From assembly GCA_010015655.1 (NCBI GenBank), contig ML976656.1:2356224-2420223 (forward strand): 64,000 nucleotides of DNA. Direction: 5' to 3'. Below the pieces are notes generated by a model. It was given only the letters and a program-made list of their open reading frames with translations, did no database searches and had not been told where the DNA came from. The DNA comes from Bimuria novae-zelandiae CBS 107.79 (Eukaryota > Ascomycota > Dothideomycetes > Pleosporales > Didymosphaeriaceae). Below are positions 46,920 to 59,182 of this stretch, piece after piece (position 1 is the stretch's first letter; each line of letters starts with the position of its first letter). A program made the translations under genes and the position numbers.

Positions 46920-48937
46920 TTACTTCGGCCAAAAATACGTTCGGTCCCCTCGGTTCTGTTTCGCCTCCAGAAGCGTCTCTGGCTCTAGAACAGGTATATC
47001 CCACCGCACCCCGGAGTTGGCTGAGCGCACATTAGATTTTTCGTTCTTGCCATGGCCCCGTGGTCGTTGGTTCATAGCCGGCTTGTCACTGTTGTCGAGC
47101 TTTAGGTGATGAGTTGTTCCGCCATAGAGTAACTTGGGTAGTCTTGCCCATCCCTCTGCTCGATAGTTTCGGAGGAAATGCGTAAAGCGTCCATCTTTTT
47201 CGTCCTCGAAACGCTTTTCTTCACGTTTGATCCACTGTCGGAACATCCAATTCTCCCATTCTGATGCGTTATCCTCCCATAAGCCACCGTCATCGGAAGT
47301 CTCACCGCGCCACCATATACCTTTGCCTGGTTCCTCAAGGTACAGAGTGCTGAAGTTTCGCAAGGCTTGGATGCAGCTATCTTCCCGCTGACTCATAACA
47401 ATGCGTACAGTGAAATGAACATACTGTCTGTGGTATTTAGGTCGGCGAACAGGTGTCTTCGTGGCGGTACCAGCCGAGATCCTGGGAGCCGCAGTATTGT
47501 CATCGTCGAGTCCAGTTGTGTCCAAATCTGTGGCGAGCTGGAGCTGTATTTCCGGCTCAGTAGTTTGCTTGAGGGACTTTTGGGCGCGAGAGAATTGGGG
47601 CGGCGGTTCAGGCGAATCTTTTTTGAAGTAGGACTTGAGATTTCGCGATTGCCAGGATGACTCCGCCACTTGAAGAGGAGACTGCTGAAACCTTCCCAGT
47701 CATCGGAGCCATGAACATTCCCAGTCATTCGTTAGTTTCCACGAAGAGTAATCATGATTGTGTTTGCCATGCCCACTGCTCTTTGAAACAGTAATCACGT
47801 AGTCTGGAAGAACCCGTGGACTTGTGTGACAAAAGAATCGACAAAGAGCAATTTGCAACGGGGCACTTACCTTCTGTGTAGACATGATCTTTCATGCTAT
47901 ATTCGGTCTTTTTCCATTCCAAGTGTTGAGGACTCATGCAGTCTAGCAACATGACATCTTCGAACTCTACGTCGGTGAACTCTCTGAACTGTGCGACCAT
48001 TCAGATTAAGGTAAGAGTCGCAAAAGTAGAATCCGCAAAACCGCCTCCGACATCCGAATAGTCCCCTATGAACCAGCACTCTCGTACGTTTGTCTTGCTT
48101 GGTGCATTCCAAAGGACGGGCAAGAAATCGTCGCTGATCTCATGGAGAGCAAGACAATGGAAGGCGTGCTTCAAGTGACACGGTACGATATTTTCCACAA
48201 AGTCAAGCTCCCCCGACCGCATCGAGTTCACGGTGTCCCATACGGCACACGTGGATACTGTGACAGGTCGTATGACATGGTTTTTCTTCTGCCAAGTCTT
48301 GACGTGATCACGTAGTTTCGACTCTTCACTGCTCATTTGGCCAGAACTCAATTTTGCGCCTTCGCTCATCCAAAGCTCATATACCATGGGTAGACAAGCA
48401 AGCCAGGACCGTTTCAAGAGTCCAACTTCCTCAATCAAACATGCGAGTGCTCGAGCGGCGAATGCTCCGCGAGAGAAACCAACAAGATGGGTCTCACTTA
48501 TGTCTATTTCATAGTTCAGACAGAGGAAGTAGTACGCGTCTTGCACCACAGCATGCACTCCTGTATTGTAGGCATTAACATCGTCCATGTACTCCAAATC
48601 TTCCTTGCGAACATGATGCAGGCAGCACACCAAGAAGGGAGTTGTCAATCTTCTTGTTCGCCCAGTCTTTTCTATGCTAGCCCAGACAAGGCATAACTGG
48701 AGCGAGAATCTCACCTTGGCCAGATGCCGCGCCTTTCTTTGCATTTCCGGGTAGGTCGCCGCTTTGATGCACTCCACAGCCTTGATGATAGTAAACCATT
48801 TGGATTGTGTCTGCCGTCGTCGTTTTAACTCATCGAGCGAAACGGGTGACATTAGTAAGAAACTCGTTCTTCCCCCGGATGGAGTCCTGGCCTGTACCAT
48901 CAAGACACACAATCAAACGCCTCTTGAAGCCAGGCAT
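46920..48937 (-). pseudogene. DUF2235 alpha/beta-hydrolase (Tle1-like), degraded
   Basis: Start MPGFKRRLIVCLDGTGQ at 48937. Exon 1 (48937-48715) and exon 2 (48560-47871) are joined by a clean GTGAGA...ACAG intron. Hallmarks of DUF2235 are present: CLDGTG, NVTRFAR, VYYHQGCG, the nucleophile motif HLVGFSRGAF and WFIGDYSDVGGGF. Two in-frame TGA codons break it: one right after FAR (about 48832-48830) and one at 48003-48001, just before MVAQFREFTD, where relatives have Trp. Downstream coding-like blocks (DDWEGFSSLLFKW; YVHFTVRI; to 46920) fit the C-terminus but need unclear splicing. Related proteins are lipases/phospholipases; here activity is unlikely. A hAT transposon sits 108 bp upstream of the start. 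Confidence 0.65.
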
Positions 48938-49044
48938 AACTGGTCGCTTTTCCTTTGTGCTCTGGGATAAGACGAAATGTGCTAGTTCGACCGCCGGAGC
49001 GAAGAGCTGAGGAAAAATGAAGAAAAAAGGAAAGTTGTTGATCA

Positions 49045-49052
49045 GGCTAAGG
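49045..49052. repeat. target-site duplication, left (GGCTAAGG)
   Basis: Identical to 52263-52270. The 8-bp length is characteristic of hAT transposition. Confidence 0.95.
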
Positions 49053-52000
49053 CAGCGTTTCCAACGTAGCGTAGTACGCTTCCGTAAAATGCAACCCTAC
49101 GGTGAATTGCTCCGTAGGGTCGTAGGATGGATGCTCTCCGTAGGATGCTCCGTACGTAGTCATTTTTTGAGCCGTAATTACGGTTGTACGGCACCAAGTT
49201 GGCTAGCTTTTATATGGAGATTCGGGGGGTCGTTGGTGACGGGGGACCGCGTTGTTGGCCAAGGCCATGTTTGTGTTGCACAACTGCTCAGCGCAGAGCT
49301 TTGTACGACATTACTGGGGCAGAATTTTCTGCTAGAGATGCTCGTTATCTTATCTTTATCTCTATTGCAATTGTTAGTAGTAAAGATATTATTATAAATA
49401 ATTACCTTACGCGTAGAGCAACGCAGTCTACCTAATTATCCTTTAAGTATAAGCCTTATTACTATGCCACGTTAAAGAGACTTATTACCTTTACCGTTAA
49501 GAGCTCTTTTGCTAAGAGCTCTAATAGCAAGTTATTTATTATTAAAGCTTTTAGCTATCCTACTTATGTGTTACCTACGGATCTGAGGGCTGTCGTTGGT
49601 GTACGCTTTAACGTTGTATAGGAGCGACTCTGGCACAACAAGCGTAAGCTGAAGCTAGAGCGTATAGGATACTAGGTAAAGAGCAGAGCGCAGATAGCTG
49701 GCAAGAGGCAGAGGGCATTAATATAGAGCTACAGCGTTGAGCTCGAGTACCTTAAGGATAACGGCGTCACCAAAACACTACTTTTTTTTTATATAAAAAG
49801 TACTATATTAGCAAGAAGAATAGGTGCTGTTTAGCTATTAATAGTATATTTTATATATAGAAATACCTTAAAAGCAAGTATAAAATTAATCTTAATACTA
49901 GTATATTACTAATTATTAATGCTTTCCGCCCTAAGAATTTATTTAAGCTAGCTACGCTATAGCTAGCTACTAAGGCTAATATTTTAGTTACTTATTAATT
50001 ATAGTAAGAAAATAAGTTTCTATTTACTTTTATTAACTATATTATTACTAATAACGTCTCGTTTAACCTAGGTGTTTATCTATTAATAAAAAATTTACTT
50101 ATATAGAATTAAACGCAGCTCTTACGTGCCTTACTAATAAATATAATAATACTATTATTTTATATATCAAAATAGCTAGTAGAAAGGATAGTAAAAGTCT
50201 TAAAGCTTTTATAAGTATTACTAAGTAAAATAAGCCTAAGATATAATATATAGACGTTACCAAATAAGTATTAATATTCTTATTAAAGTTTACTAAGTTT
50301 AATATTTTTAGTGCTAAAGTCTTTATAAATTAAAATCTAATAAATTCTTAACTATATAAGGTAATTTAAGGCGGCACGTACTATTAATAATACTATAAAA
50401 TTAATTAACTTTAAGCTATAAATATAAAATACTAATAATATAATATTCCTATTACTTTTTAAGCGCTATTTAATAACTATAATAGTGTAAATTAGGCTTA
50501 GATTATCCTTAGCATAATTAAGGAGTATAAAATTAATTAGAAATTATATTATTTTATAAGTAATAACGCGTTAAATAATAGCTATATATTTATTAATAAA
50601 CTTATTATCTTAATACCTAAAAATAATATAATTAGCGCCTAGCACTGTATACGCTGCGCTAGGCATATAATTAACTTAGTATTAAAAGCTTTTATTTATA
50701 GTAAGGGCGTAAGTAAATTTAAATAAAAACGCGCCTAGGCGCTACTTTCTAATTAATATACTATATATTATAAGTATAGCGTTATTAGTAAGCTATATAA
50801 CTTTATTAACGCTATCTATAATTTATATAAACGTAGACGCGCTTTTTAAGAGATACAGCGTATAGTGCTTAATAAGGACAAGCTCTTTACATTATCTACG
50901 CTTAACTTAGTCTAAGATAGCGGGATTTAGTAGTATAGTATTTATTTTATAATACTCCGTTGCTGCGAGCTCAAGGAGGCTATACGCTAGTACTTTAAGA
51001 AGGCGAAAAACAACACCTCCACCCTCGGCGATAGCTACAATCTTGACACTGACGCGCTCACGCCCGACGATTGGGACGAGGCAGAGCTCATCAGGAAGGT
51101 GTTGCAGCCGTTTTACGAGAATACGAAGTCACTGGAGGGCAATAACAGCCAGAGTGGATTCGGCAGCCTATGGCAGACGATATTCAATTTGCAAGAACTC
51201 TACGAGGTGCTCACTGACGACGTTAGTAAATATGACGGCTTCGAGCTCTCTGAGTACGTACAACAAGGCGTCGCGCTTGCCACGGAGAAGCTTATCACAT
51301 ACTTCGTGAAAATCGTCATCGACCCGACGCCCTCGCTCTATTGCGTGGCCACAGCTATGCACCCGCTACTGCGACTCCAATGGTTCAAAACACACTGGAA
51401 GCGTCACCCTGACTGGCATAGGAAGGCCGAGAAGTCTCTCCACGAGCTCTTCAGGGAGTACCTTGACGCCGCCGAGGCACAAGAGTCGGCGGAGATGGAG
51501 GAAATCGATGCGCCGTCCCGACGTAAGGTGCCAGGTGCCTACGCATCAGATGATCGCCGGCAGCGTACAATGGCCGTGGATCTCCATTTGCTCACGGGCA
51601 AACGCTCTCACAAGCGTTATAAAAGTACAAGTGAGCTGGACGAGTATTTCGATAGTCTATTTGACGACACGCTGGCTGCCGAACAGTCTCCAGAAATAGC
51701 TGCTCTGCTCGCTGACCCGCAACTTTGGTGGACGCAGATAGGCCAGAAACGCTTTCCTATCGTTTATAAGATGGCAATTGACGTGCTCTCAGTGCCATCG
51801 ACCTCATGCGATTGCGAGAGAGTCTTTAGCTCTACTAAACGTACTATAACTTGCGACTAAAACCTGCTATTCCTAACCTTAATTAAAGTAACTTAGCTGT
51901 AGAAGAACTAGCTACGGAGAGCTATTATTAATAGTTACCTTATAAAGCTTATAAAATATATATCTTAGAAAGACAGCAGCAAGAAGATTAGGGTAATCTA

Positions 52001-52262
52001 TATTAATAATAAGTATAATAAGCTCTTTATGGTAGCTAAAGATAACCTTTACTTTATAGACTTTCCTAATTAGGAAATCCGTACCGTTTTCTACGGCGTT
52101 ATGTATAATTACGGTCCGTAGAAGCTTTAATTTACTACGTACGGAGACCTCTCCGTACGTACAAGACCTCCTTATCGTTCGGTACGCACGTAATTGCCAT
52201 ATTAAAGTTACGGTACCGTAGTTGCCCTGTACGGTACGGAATACGGTACGTTGGAAATGCTG
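49053..52262 (+). mobile_element. hAT-family DNA transposon, complete ends, partly RIP-mutated
   Basis: 3210 bp bounded by inverted ends CAGCGTTTCCAACGTA (left) and the complement of TACGTTGGAAATGCTG (right), inside a perfect 8-bp duplication GGCTAAGG. The termini also carry many scattered CCGTA/TACGG words, likely transposase-binding repeats. From about 49380 to 50980 the DNA is AT-rich and CA-depleted with no open frame. From about 51000 to 51880 it is normal and encodes the transposase C-terminus. The duplication is perfect, so the insertion is fairly recent or the flanks are conserved. Confidence 0.93.
51000..51860 (+). pseudogene. hAT transposase, C-terminal part with dimerisation domain
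   Basis: The open frame reads MLQPFYENTKSLEGNNSQSG through a stop at 51858-51860. It includes the hAT dimerisation region near the end (WWTQIGQKRFPIVYKMAIDV, then VPSTSCDCERVFSS). The N-terminal part of the protein, expected upstream at about 49560-51000, is unreadable because of RIP-like substitution, so the transposase is dead. The conserved part is unusually clean. Confidence 0.85.
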
Positions 52263-52270
52263 GGCTAAGG
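52263..52270. repeat. target-site duplication, right (GGCTAAGG)
   Basis: Perfect copy of 49045-49052. Confidence 0.95.
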
Positions 52271-53124
52271 TGGGGTTAACAACTCATCTTGCTTATACAG
52301 GCAAGTTGCAGCCTGGCTGACATGCATCCCCAAGAGCCGAATACGATCCTGCCTGCATTTGATTCGCTGTTGAATGATCCGACGTATAGAATGCGAACGA
52401 CAGATGCTCCATGGGTAAAGAATTGATCGGCAGTGTCCTAGGATTACCAACCTCCGACACGATTTCCAACTTCGGTAGTAGTGTTCTTTCGCCTTCTGCA
52501 TCAAAAGGGAACGGCAGGAGCCGAAAGGAGTCACGAACACCGATAGAGCGAGTTATTGAATTGGTTGATACTGACCAAGTGCTTTCAGACGAAGAAGTGG
52601 CAACGATCTCCTAGTTAGGCCGTGCGCAACAAATACTAGACACACCTTAATCACCAGATGGGAAAGCGGGTTTGTGAAGACGTCCCCTCGGTCTAGTATG
52701 CACAGTTTATTCTGGTTCCTGCATAAGAGCGTACTCGCAATTGCACTGAAAATGCCAGATCCTCTTTGGAACTAGCCGCCTAAGCTCTAAGTTGCGTGCG
52801 GAGCGTTGTGCATGCATAAAAACTGAAGCTAACGGATGACAAAAAGCCCGCGGTAATGTCCATATCAACAGCCAACGGCAAGAGTCATTGGATGGTGTAG
52901 AGATGAAGTCCAATCAGAAAAAGAGTGGGTCTGGTTAGGTTACTTGTCTCTTTTTCTTCGCGCTAGCCCTTTGCGTCTCTGGCGTCCTTGGCGGTAAAAA
53001 CGGACTAGTAAATGATTCACACTCTCAAAACATTTAGGTCATAACAAGCGAACATCCATCCGCTTCTTCAGATTCTGAAATTTGCTCGGTATTTTTCGCA
53101 GCGAATCATCTTCTACATCAGCCG
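52271..53124. other. intergenic, no supported gene
   Basis: Normal composition. A 67-codon plus-strand frame (52411-52614) contains ERVIELVDTDQ but has no recognisable domain. This is the original upstream neighbourhood of the DUF2235 gene before the hAT insertion. Confidence 0.5.
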
Positions 53125-53712
53125 ATGACGGAAGCACAAAGACCAAAGATCGGTGTTGGCGTTGTGATTCACGATGAGGCCGGTAACATCGTAATGGGTG
53201 AGCGAGCGGGCTCTCATGGTGCTGGTACGTTATTCGCTTGTTGATAAAGAGTCCTCGCGAATATAATCCTAAAGCATGGCAGGCACCATGCAATGTCCAG
53301 GCGGACATCTTGAATACGGCGAGTCATTTGCGGAGTGCGCGAAACGCGAGGTGCTCGAAGAGACGGGTCTAGAGGTTGGAAATATCAAATTCCTTATCGC
53401 CACGAATGATATGTTTGGAGAGGATAAACATTACGTGACTATCTTCGTGACATGCACGATTGTAGGTGAGAACAAGGAACCGAAGGTAATAATGCGTCTT
53501 CGACATTGACCGGGATGCGCTAACGAATGATCAAGCCGCTCGAGCCCGAAAAGTGCGCGCGGTGGGACTGGATACCGTGGAGACAGATGTGGGCTTGGGT
53601 AAAGGAACAGACTGAGGCGGAAGCTGCTGGCGGCAAAGCGCAAAAGCAGATGTTCCTCCCGCTTGTAAATCTGTATCGAGAGTATCCAGAGATGGAACAT
53701 TGCCTATCTTAG
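53125..53712 (+). CDS. NUDIX hydrolase
   Basis: Three exons (53125-53224, 53283-53485, 53536-53712) give 159 residues. The NUDIX box is complete, starting GHLEYGESFAEC and ending REVLEETGLE, so metal-binding glutamates are in place. N-terminal IGVGVVIHDEAGNIVMGER is the first strand pair of the fold. It resembles MutT/NUDT15-type nucleotide diphosphatases in size; the substrate cannot be told. Probably cytosolic. It is intact although two transposons begin just 111 bp downstream. Confidence 0.92.
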
Positions 53713-53822
53713 TCGTCAGTACTGCGGCAAATCGAACTACGCACAAGTAATGCTCGAAAGCCATGTTCCAACCTGACTTGTGGTGCAGACCGTTCGCCGA
53801 CGCTTGCGATTGAGGTGTACTA

Positions 53823-56520
53823 CTCGGCCCCTAGCGGCTGCTGCGCAGTTTTTCTGCAAAAAAGGCCGTGTTCCGCACGGCCCTATAAGCTTAATGCACC
53901 AACAAGCTTAATACACTAAAATGTAGTTTATATAATAAATTATATAGTAAATATATTAGTGCGTATCTAATTTAATATTTATATTATTAAAAAGCCCCTT
54001 AGTTAGCCTTTAAAAGTACTTCTAAATTAAAAGGACTTAAGTAGCCTTTATTATTATTACTAATATTACTAGTGGCTTGCGTCTCTAATATAATAAACTA
54101 ATTATTAGTAACTTTAACTATAAACCTTTATTTAACGTCTAAGTCTAGTAAGAGCCCTTTTTAGTATAATAATTAATTATATAGATCTATAAAGTCGTAG
54201 GCTATAAGGGAGACTATAGTAGTATTAAAAGGACTACTTATAATAATTAAAGCTACCTAAAATTTACTATAACATTTTAAGTATTATATAAAGTTTATAT
54301 ATAGCTTTTAAAGCTTTCTAGCCTGCCCTAAGCCTTTAATAATATACTTTTAATTAGTATTAAGATACTTAAACGTAGGGCTATTATAAATCTACTTACT
54401 TATATTTTTTTATAATTATAATACTATTAGCGTAACGCTTTATTAACTTTTTACTATAACTATAAATTATAGGGCGTAACTATTTCTAAAGGTTTATACG
54501 TTTTATAAGTAATTATTAAAGACGCGCTATAATAATAGCTTTTTATTTAGTAGCTTTATTAACTACCTGCGCGGTAGCCATCTTGCGGCAGTCTCTAGCG
54601 TAAATAGGGCCTCCGCCTGCGTCAAGTACGCGCCTACTACGCCTACGCCGCTGCTCTCGGGCGTGCTCCGCAGCTTAGGTATTATGGAGAGCTCGCTCAA
54701 GTCCTGCCGCTGCCCTGGCCAGCGCGGAGCTGCCTTTCAGCGTTGTAATTACGCCTTCCGCGATCTCGCGCGGCAATAGCTCCCTCAGTGTATAGGCCAC
54801 GAATTTCTCTTATATATTAAGCGTACGTATTGTCTTTAGGGTATTCTAGTCAAGATCGCTAGACGTATAATATAGACAGCGTGTCTAAAAGGGCGTAGAG
54901 AGCTCCTTAAATTATAGCGTATTAACTAAGTTAAGTAGTTAACGTAGAAAACGCTTACGTATTAAAGGTAATAAGTTATTAAGTATAGTAACTTTACTAT
55001 CTTTTAATAAAGATAAGAGGGTATACGTTAAGCGTCTTTATATAATATATTCCTCTTTTAGCACGTTTCTAGCACCTTTAGCTATTTTCTAAGCCCTTAA
55101 AGGCCTAATTACCTGCTTAAAAAAAAGGGCGATAATCCTGTACACCTCTAGCTACTTTTAATTATATAACTTATAAACGTTTATTAATAAATTTATATAA
55201 GAGTTACTAAGAAATTTATCTTACGTATATTAGCTACGCTACTACGCAAGGCCTAGTTAATTATTTTATTATAATACTGCTTTAGTAGTTAAAAATAGCC
55301 TATATTAAGAGGCTATAGGAGGCGTGTTATATATGAAGAAAGAGTAAATAGTTATTTATTATTACTTTTTCTATACGTCGCAAACTCTGCTATTAAGTAA
55401 AATTCATAGTTATTAATTAAAAGGAGACATGTTTCTTCTTAACTATATTTTATAGTTAACTTATTAAAGTGCTTTATCTAATTTATAGCTATATAGCTAT
55501 TACTATAGCTACTATTAGTAATATTTATAAGGTAATTATTAGGTAAATTAATTACTTAGTACTCTAGGATTAACTTTGCCTTAATAATAAGTATAAACTT
55601 AATTACTTGGCTATCTACAGAGATATACTTAATAAGGGAGGTAAGCTCTCTATTTATTATAGTTAGGATAACTACTTGTTATTCGTGTTTTATATATACG
55701 TAGGAGGACTTTGTAACACTAATCCTAACGCTAGTCTTATCTATATTATACATGTTGCTATTAGAGACGCCCAGGCGCTGTTTGTACAAGTCGAGCTTGT
55801 TATACTATTTAAAAAGAGCCTTTAGTAATTATATAAGCTTTTAGGTAAGCTCTATTAGCGTTACTTTTATCTTATTATATTTTAGATAAGTAATAAGCTA
55901 CCTAGTTATCTAATTAACGCCTACGCGCGGCGGTAGGCTATCTTCTTTATAAGCTTTAGCTAGTAGGGTGTTAGCTTATTAACTAATAAGTTCCTTTTAT
56001 ATACTAAATCTAACGTTATTAATTACGTTAATAAAGCGTTTTAGGGTAAGCTCTTATATATCTAAAAGCTTTTTATTTATAAATAAATATATTAACTTAT
56101 TATTTTTGCCCTTAAGCGCGCATAAGCTAAAAGTATAAATACTTAATATTACAATTACAATAGTATACGCGTATATTTAGGCGCGCTAATACTAATATTT
56201 TAGTAATACTATTTTTAATAATTTAAAACTCGTAAATATAAATAGATATGTCCTTAGAACTCTTTAGTATTTTATTTAGTGTAAAAAGACGCGTTTTTAA
56301 TAAATTTAGGCAGGGCTGCAGCGTTTTGGTGCATTAAGCTTGTTAGTGCATTGAGCTTGTTGGTGCATTGAGCTTGTTGGTGCATTGAGCTTGTTGGTGC
56401 ATTGAGCTTGTTGGTGCATTGAGCTGGTGCATTGAGCTTGTTGGTGCATTGAGCTTGTAGGGCCGTGCGGAGCATGGCCTTTTTTGCAGAAAAACTGCGC
56501 AGCAGCCGCTAGGGGCCGAG
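53823..56520 (-). mobile_element. TA-flanked TIR transposon, RIP-degraded (pogo/Tc1-mariner type)
   Basis: 2698 bp with inverted ends of about 75 bp, starting CTCGGCCCCTAGCGGCTGCT and including GCGCAGTTTTTCTGCAAAAA; only a few transitions separate the two ends. Flanked by TA (53821-53822, 56521-56522). The interior is AT-rich and CA-depleted except for a GC-normal island at about 54560-54800, which on the minus strand reads EKFVAYTLRELLPREIAEGV and then an Arg-rich segment, similar to the C-terminal part of fungal pogo/Fot1 transposases (tentative). An array of 17-bp direct repeats lies inside the right end. Confidence 0.8.
56333..56460. repeat. subterminal 17-bp tandem repeats (GCATTGAGCTTGTTGGT)
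   Basis: About seven to eight head-to-tail copies, one of them shortened. The left subterminal region (53895-53930) keeps about two inverted copies with RIP-like changes (AAGCTTAATGCACCAACAAG). Likely transposase-binding sites of the surrounding element. Confidence 0.85.
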
Positions 56521-56796
56521 TATTCGGATGGAGATGTTCGCCATGATCTAAAACCAGCAGATGCAATGAGAAAAACGCTTGTTGGGAAAGAGATGCGTCG
56601 GCTGAGTCTGATCCAGTTCGGCGACACATCACCATGGGCAGTCAATGGTAATTGCGAGGACCAACGGAGAGGCGCAGTACCTCTCCAAATACTGATTAGG
56701 ACGCATGGAAATTGTACATCTATTTACGATGCCCCGACCCACAAGGCTGACAACAGCACGGGTCCTCGCTTATTCTTGAACTGGCTGGGTAGAGTA

Positions 56797-58685
56797 CTCG
56801 CCCCACACGCCAACCGGAGGTTGGCCCTGCGCAGCCCAACGTAACTTCGTAGCCCAACGTAACTTTTCGTCGCGGATTTTTCTATTTTCTTAATAAACAA
56901 CCTACAACTATGCCTAAATATTATAGTAAGAGCTATAAAATTAAGTAGCGTATCTTTAATTATCTCTTTAGTTTTTCTAGCTTAGAAATACCTAATTTTG
57001 CAGCTGCAGCACGCGAATAGAGCGTGCCTATTTCGCGACTTTAAGCGCGCGCTAGAGGCCGGATCAGCCGCTATAACTATAGCGGCACGAATCTACGACT
57101 CTCAGAGACCTAGGATAAAGCGCTAAAGTCATATATACGTCGCTGTGACACTATTAGCATGCCATGCCTTATACTATAGTTAAAAAGTGCTACTTAATAT
57201 ATCCTTAATCGCGCGCACCCTAATAGCAGAGCTCCTTTATTTAGTAAGGACTAGCTATCGCGATAGCTATTAAGAAATCTAAACTATCGCCGCATAAAGC
57301 AGAAGTTATAGCATATTAATTATATAGTAATAGCGACGTTTAAAGCTTACAGCTATTATTTTATTAAGCTTAAAAAGGTAATATACACCTACGGCGTCAC
57401 CCTATTAGACACCTATAATATAGACGAAACCGGCTTCTGCATAGGCGTTAGTAGTAATTAATAGATTATTACTATAAAGTTTAATTATTTTTATATTTCT
57501 GCGTTAAAGACGTCGCGCGATTATATTACGAGTATTAAATTAATCTTTAGTAATAGAGAGGTGCTCGAACCTATGCTTATTGTATAGGCTATTAATTACT
57601 TTTATTACTAGTATATAAATACGGCGCTGCCTAATAGCTATATAATCGCTATATTAACATTAAGATACGCTAATAACTTTATCTTAATAAAGTAGCTAAA
57701 GTTCTTTAAAATACAAACGCGCGCGCGCTAGAAAGGCGTATAATAATTACTTATATTTAATAAATTTAGTAGCCACCTTACTATTAAGTTTATATAGTTC
57801 TATGATAATTATAAGATACTTTTCTTTTTACTACTACTATATTTATTACATTATCTGCAGCCTCTAGACGTCGTCTATTTTTAGCTATTAAAGCAGAATT
57901 ATAAAAAGGCTATAAAGATAGCCACCTGAACTAGCTGCATAGACTTTAACAAAGTTAAATTTTTACATGCGATCCATGGGATTAGGATAGATATATTTAA
58001 GCGTAGTATAATCCTAAGCGCCTGGGAGAAAGCTGGGATATTTCTATTTAATTTAGAGCTTGTTTACATAAAGCTACCAGCACCTATCCGGACGCCATCC
58101 CTATTAGTTCTATCCGCTATTAATTCGAGCCCTATCGCTAATACACCTATAGCATATCAGTGGCAGCATCAAAAAATGTCGCGCTCCCTAGAGAGAAGTA
58201 ATATATCAAGCAGGAGGCTTATAAAATTCTTAGAAAGCTCGTAATTGCTAATTAATAGTCTCGCGCTAGCCTAGCGCGACCTTATAAATATTACTATAGT
58301 AGCTTAACAACGCCAAAAAAGGCAGATTAAAGATAAAAGGCTAGTATAAAAAAGTAGTGTAGTAACTATTAAAGCAGCGTAATAAGTAATTAATTAACGT
58401 ATAGAGCTTAAGGCTTAAAAGGTTACTCGAAAGGCTATAAAAACGTATAAGGACGCCTACTTGCAGAGCCTATAAAATTAGCCCTAATAGGTCCTATCTC
58501 TTAGAGAGATAACTATAGATCCTGCCCTACTTGCTACACTAACTCCACTGTATATTAGCCCATATAATTAAAGTCTACGGTGTTAAAAGACTGGATCAAT
58601 TTCGATTCTCTATACAAAGTTACGTTGGGCTGCGAAGTTACGTTGGGCTGCGCAGGGCCAACCTCCGGTTGGCGTGTGGGGCGAG
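56797..58685 (+). mobile_element. Fot1/pogo-like transposon, RIP-degraded
   Basis: 1889 bp, the usual Fot1 size, with near-identical inverted ends of about 70 bp (CTCGCCCCACACGCCAACCG..., including AGCCCAACGTAACTTCG repeated in tandem) and TA target duplications (56795-56796, 58686-58687). A degraded transposase runs from the ATG at 56910 to about 58590. Around 57410-57440 it still reads DTYNIDETGFCIG, the first acidic motif of the DDE_1 (pogo) catalytic domain. Many TAG/TAA codons, in RIP-like context, make it inactive. Confidence 0.9.
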
Positions 58686-59182
58686 TAACATGCTACGATC
58701 CTTCGGACTTCTTTCGCGAAAGAACTCGAATGGCACGTAAGAGCCGTCTAGTGCCGCAATGGAGGTAAGCTTGTGCAACATTAAAGAGTTATCCCGATCA
58801 AAAGCGGATGAGGCTGTTGAATTGTGGGGAAACAGACTCTTGCTGATTGTGACGCCCTGTGCCATTCATACCGAGACTCCTGTCGAGCCCCACTCGCAGA
58901 CCGAAAGCAGCCCGAGAACAGATGCATCCGGCTTCAATGTTTAGACCTGCACATGGGTTTGCGCGGTGCCTCTTGAATACCCGATGCAAGACTGTGGCAC
59001 CCTGTCGCCTGATCTGTCAAGGTCGTTGAGGATGATCCAGGAAAATCATGTTGTTGAACGTGTAATCGAGTTGTCGTGCGACAAGGCGCAGCATTGGATG
59101 ATACTGCGCGGAAATCATCAGGCAGTTCCATTGCAGAGGAACTTCATATGTTTGAAGCGACTCGGATGTTCGGCAACCTCTT

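Larger units (their letters stand above)
53713..59182 (+). pseudogene. host reading frame split by two TA-flanked transposons
   Basis: If each transposon and one TA copy are removed, segments 53713-53822, 56523-56796 and 58688-58765 join into 154 consecutive open codons, crossing both junctions in frame (a codon is completed by TA at each). The segment includes HDLKPADAMRKTL, RRLSLIQFGDTSPWAV and CYDPSDFFRERTRMARKS. The frame ends at TAA 58766-58768, where GTAAGC could be a splice donor. A second coding-like frame (58759-59182) follows and is itself broken by a TAG at 58942-58944. No family recognised. Start codon not found: it may lie upstream through splicing. An accidental open frame cannot be excluded. 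Confidence 0.4.

Noticed and set aside
56333..56460. possible CRISPR array
   Set aside because: The 17-bp units are contiguous with no spacers, lie inside a transposon end, and the organism is eukaryotic.
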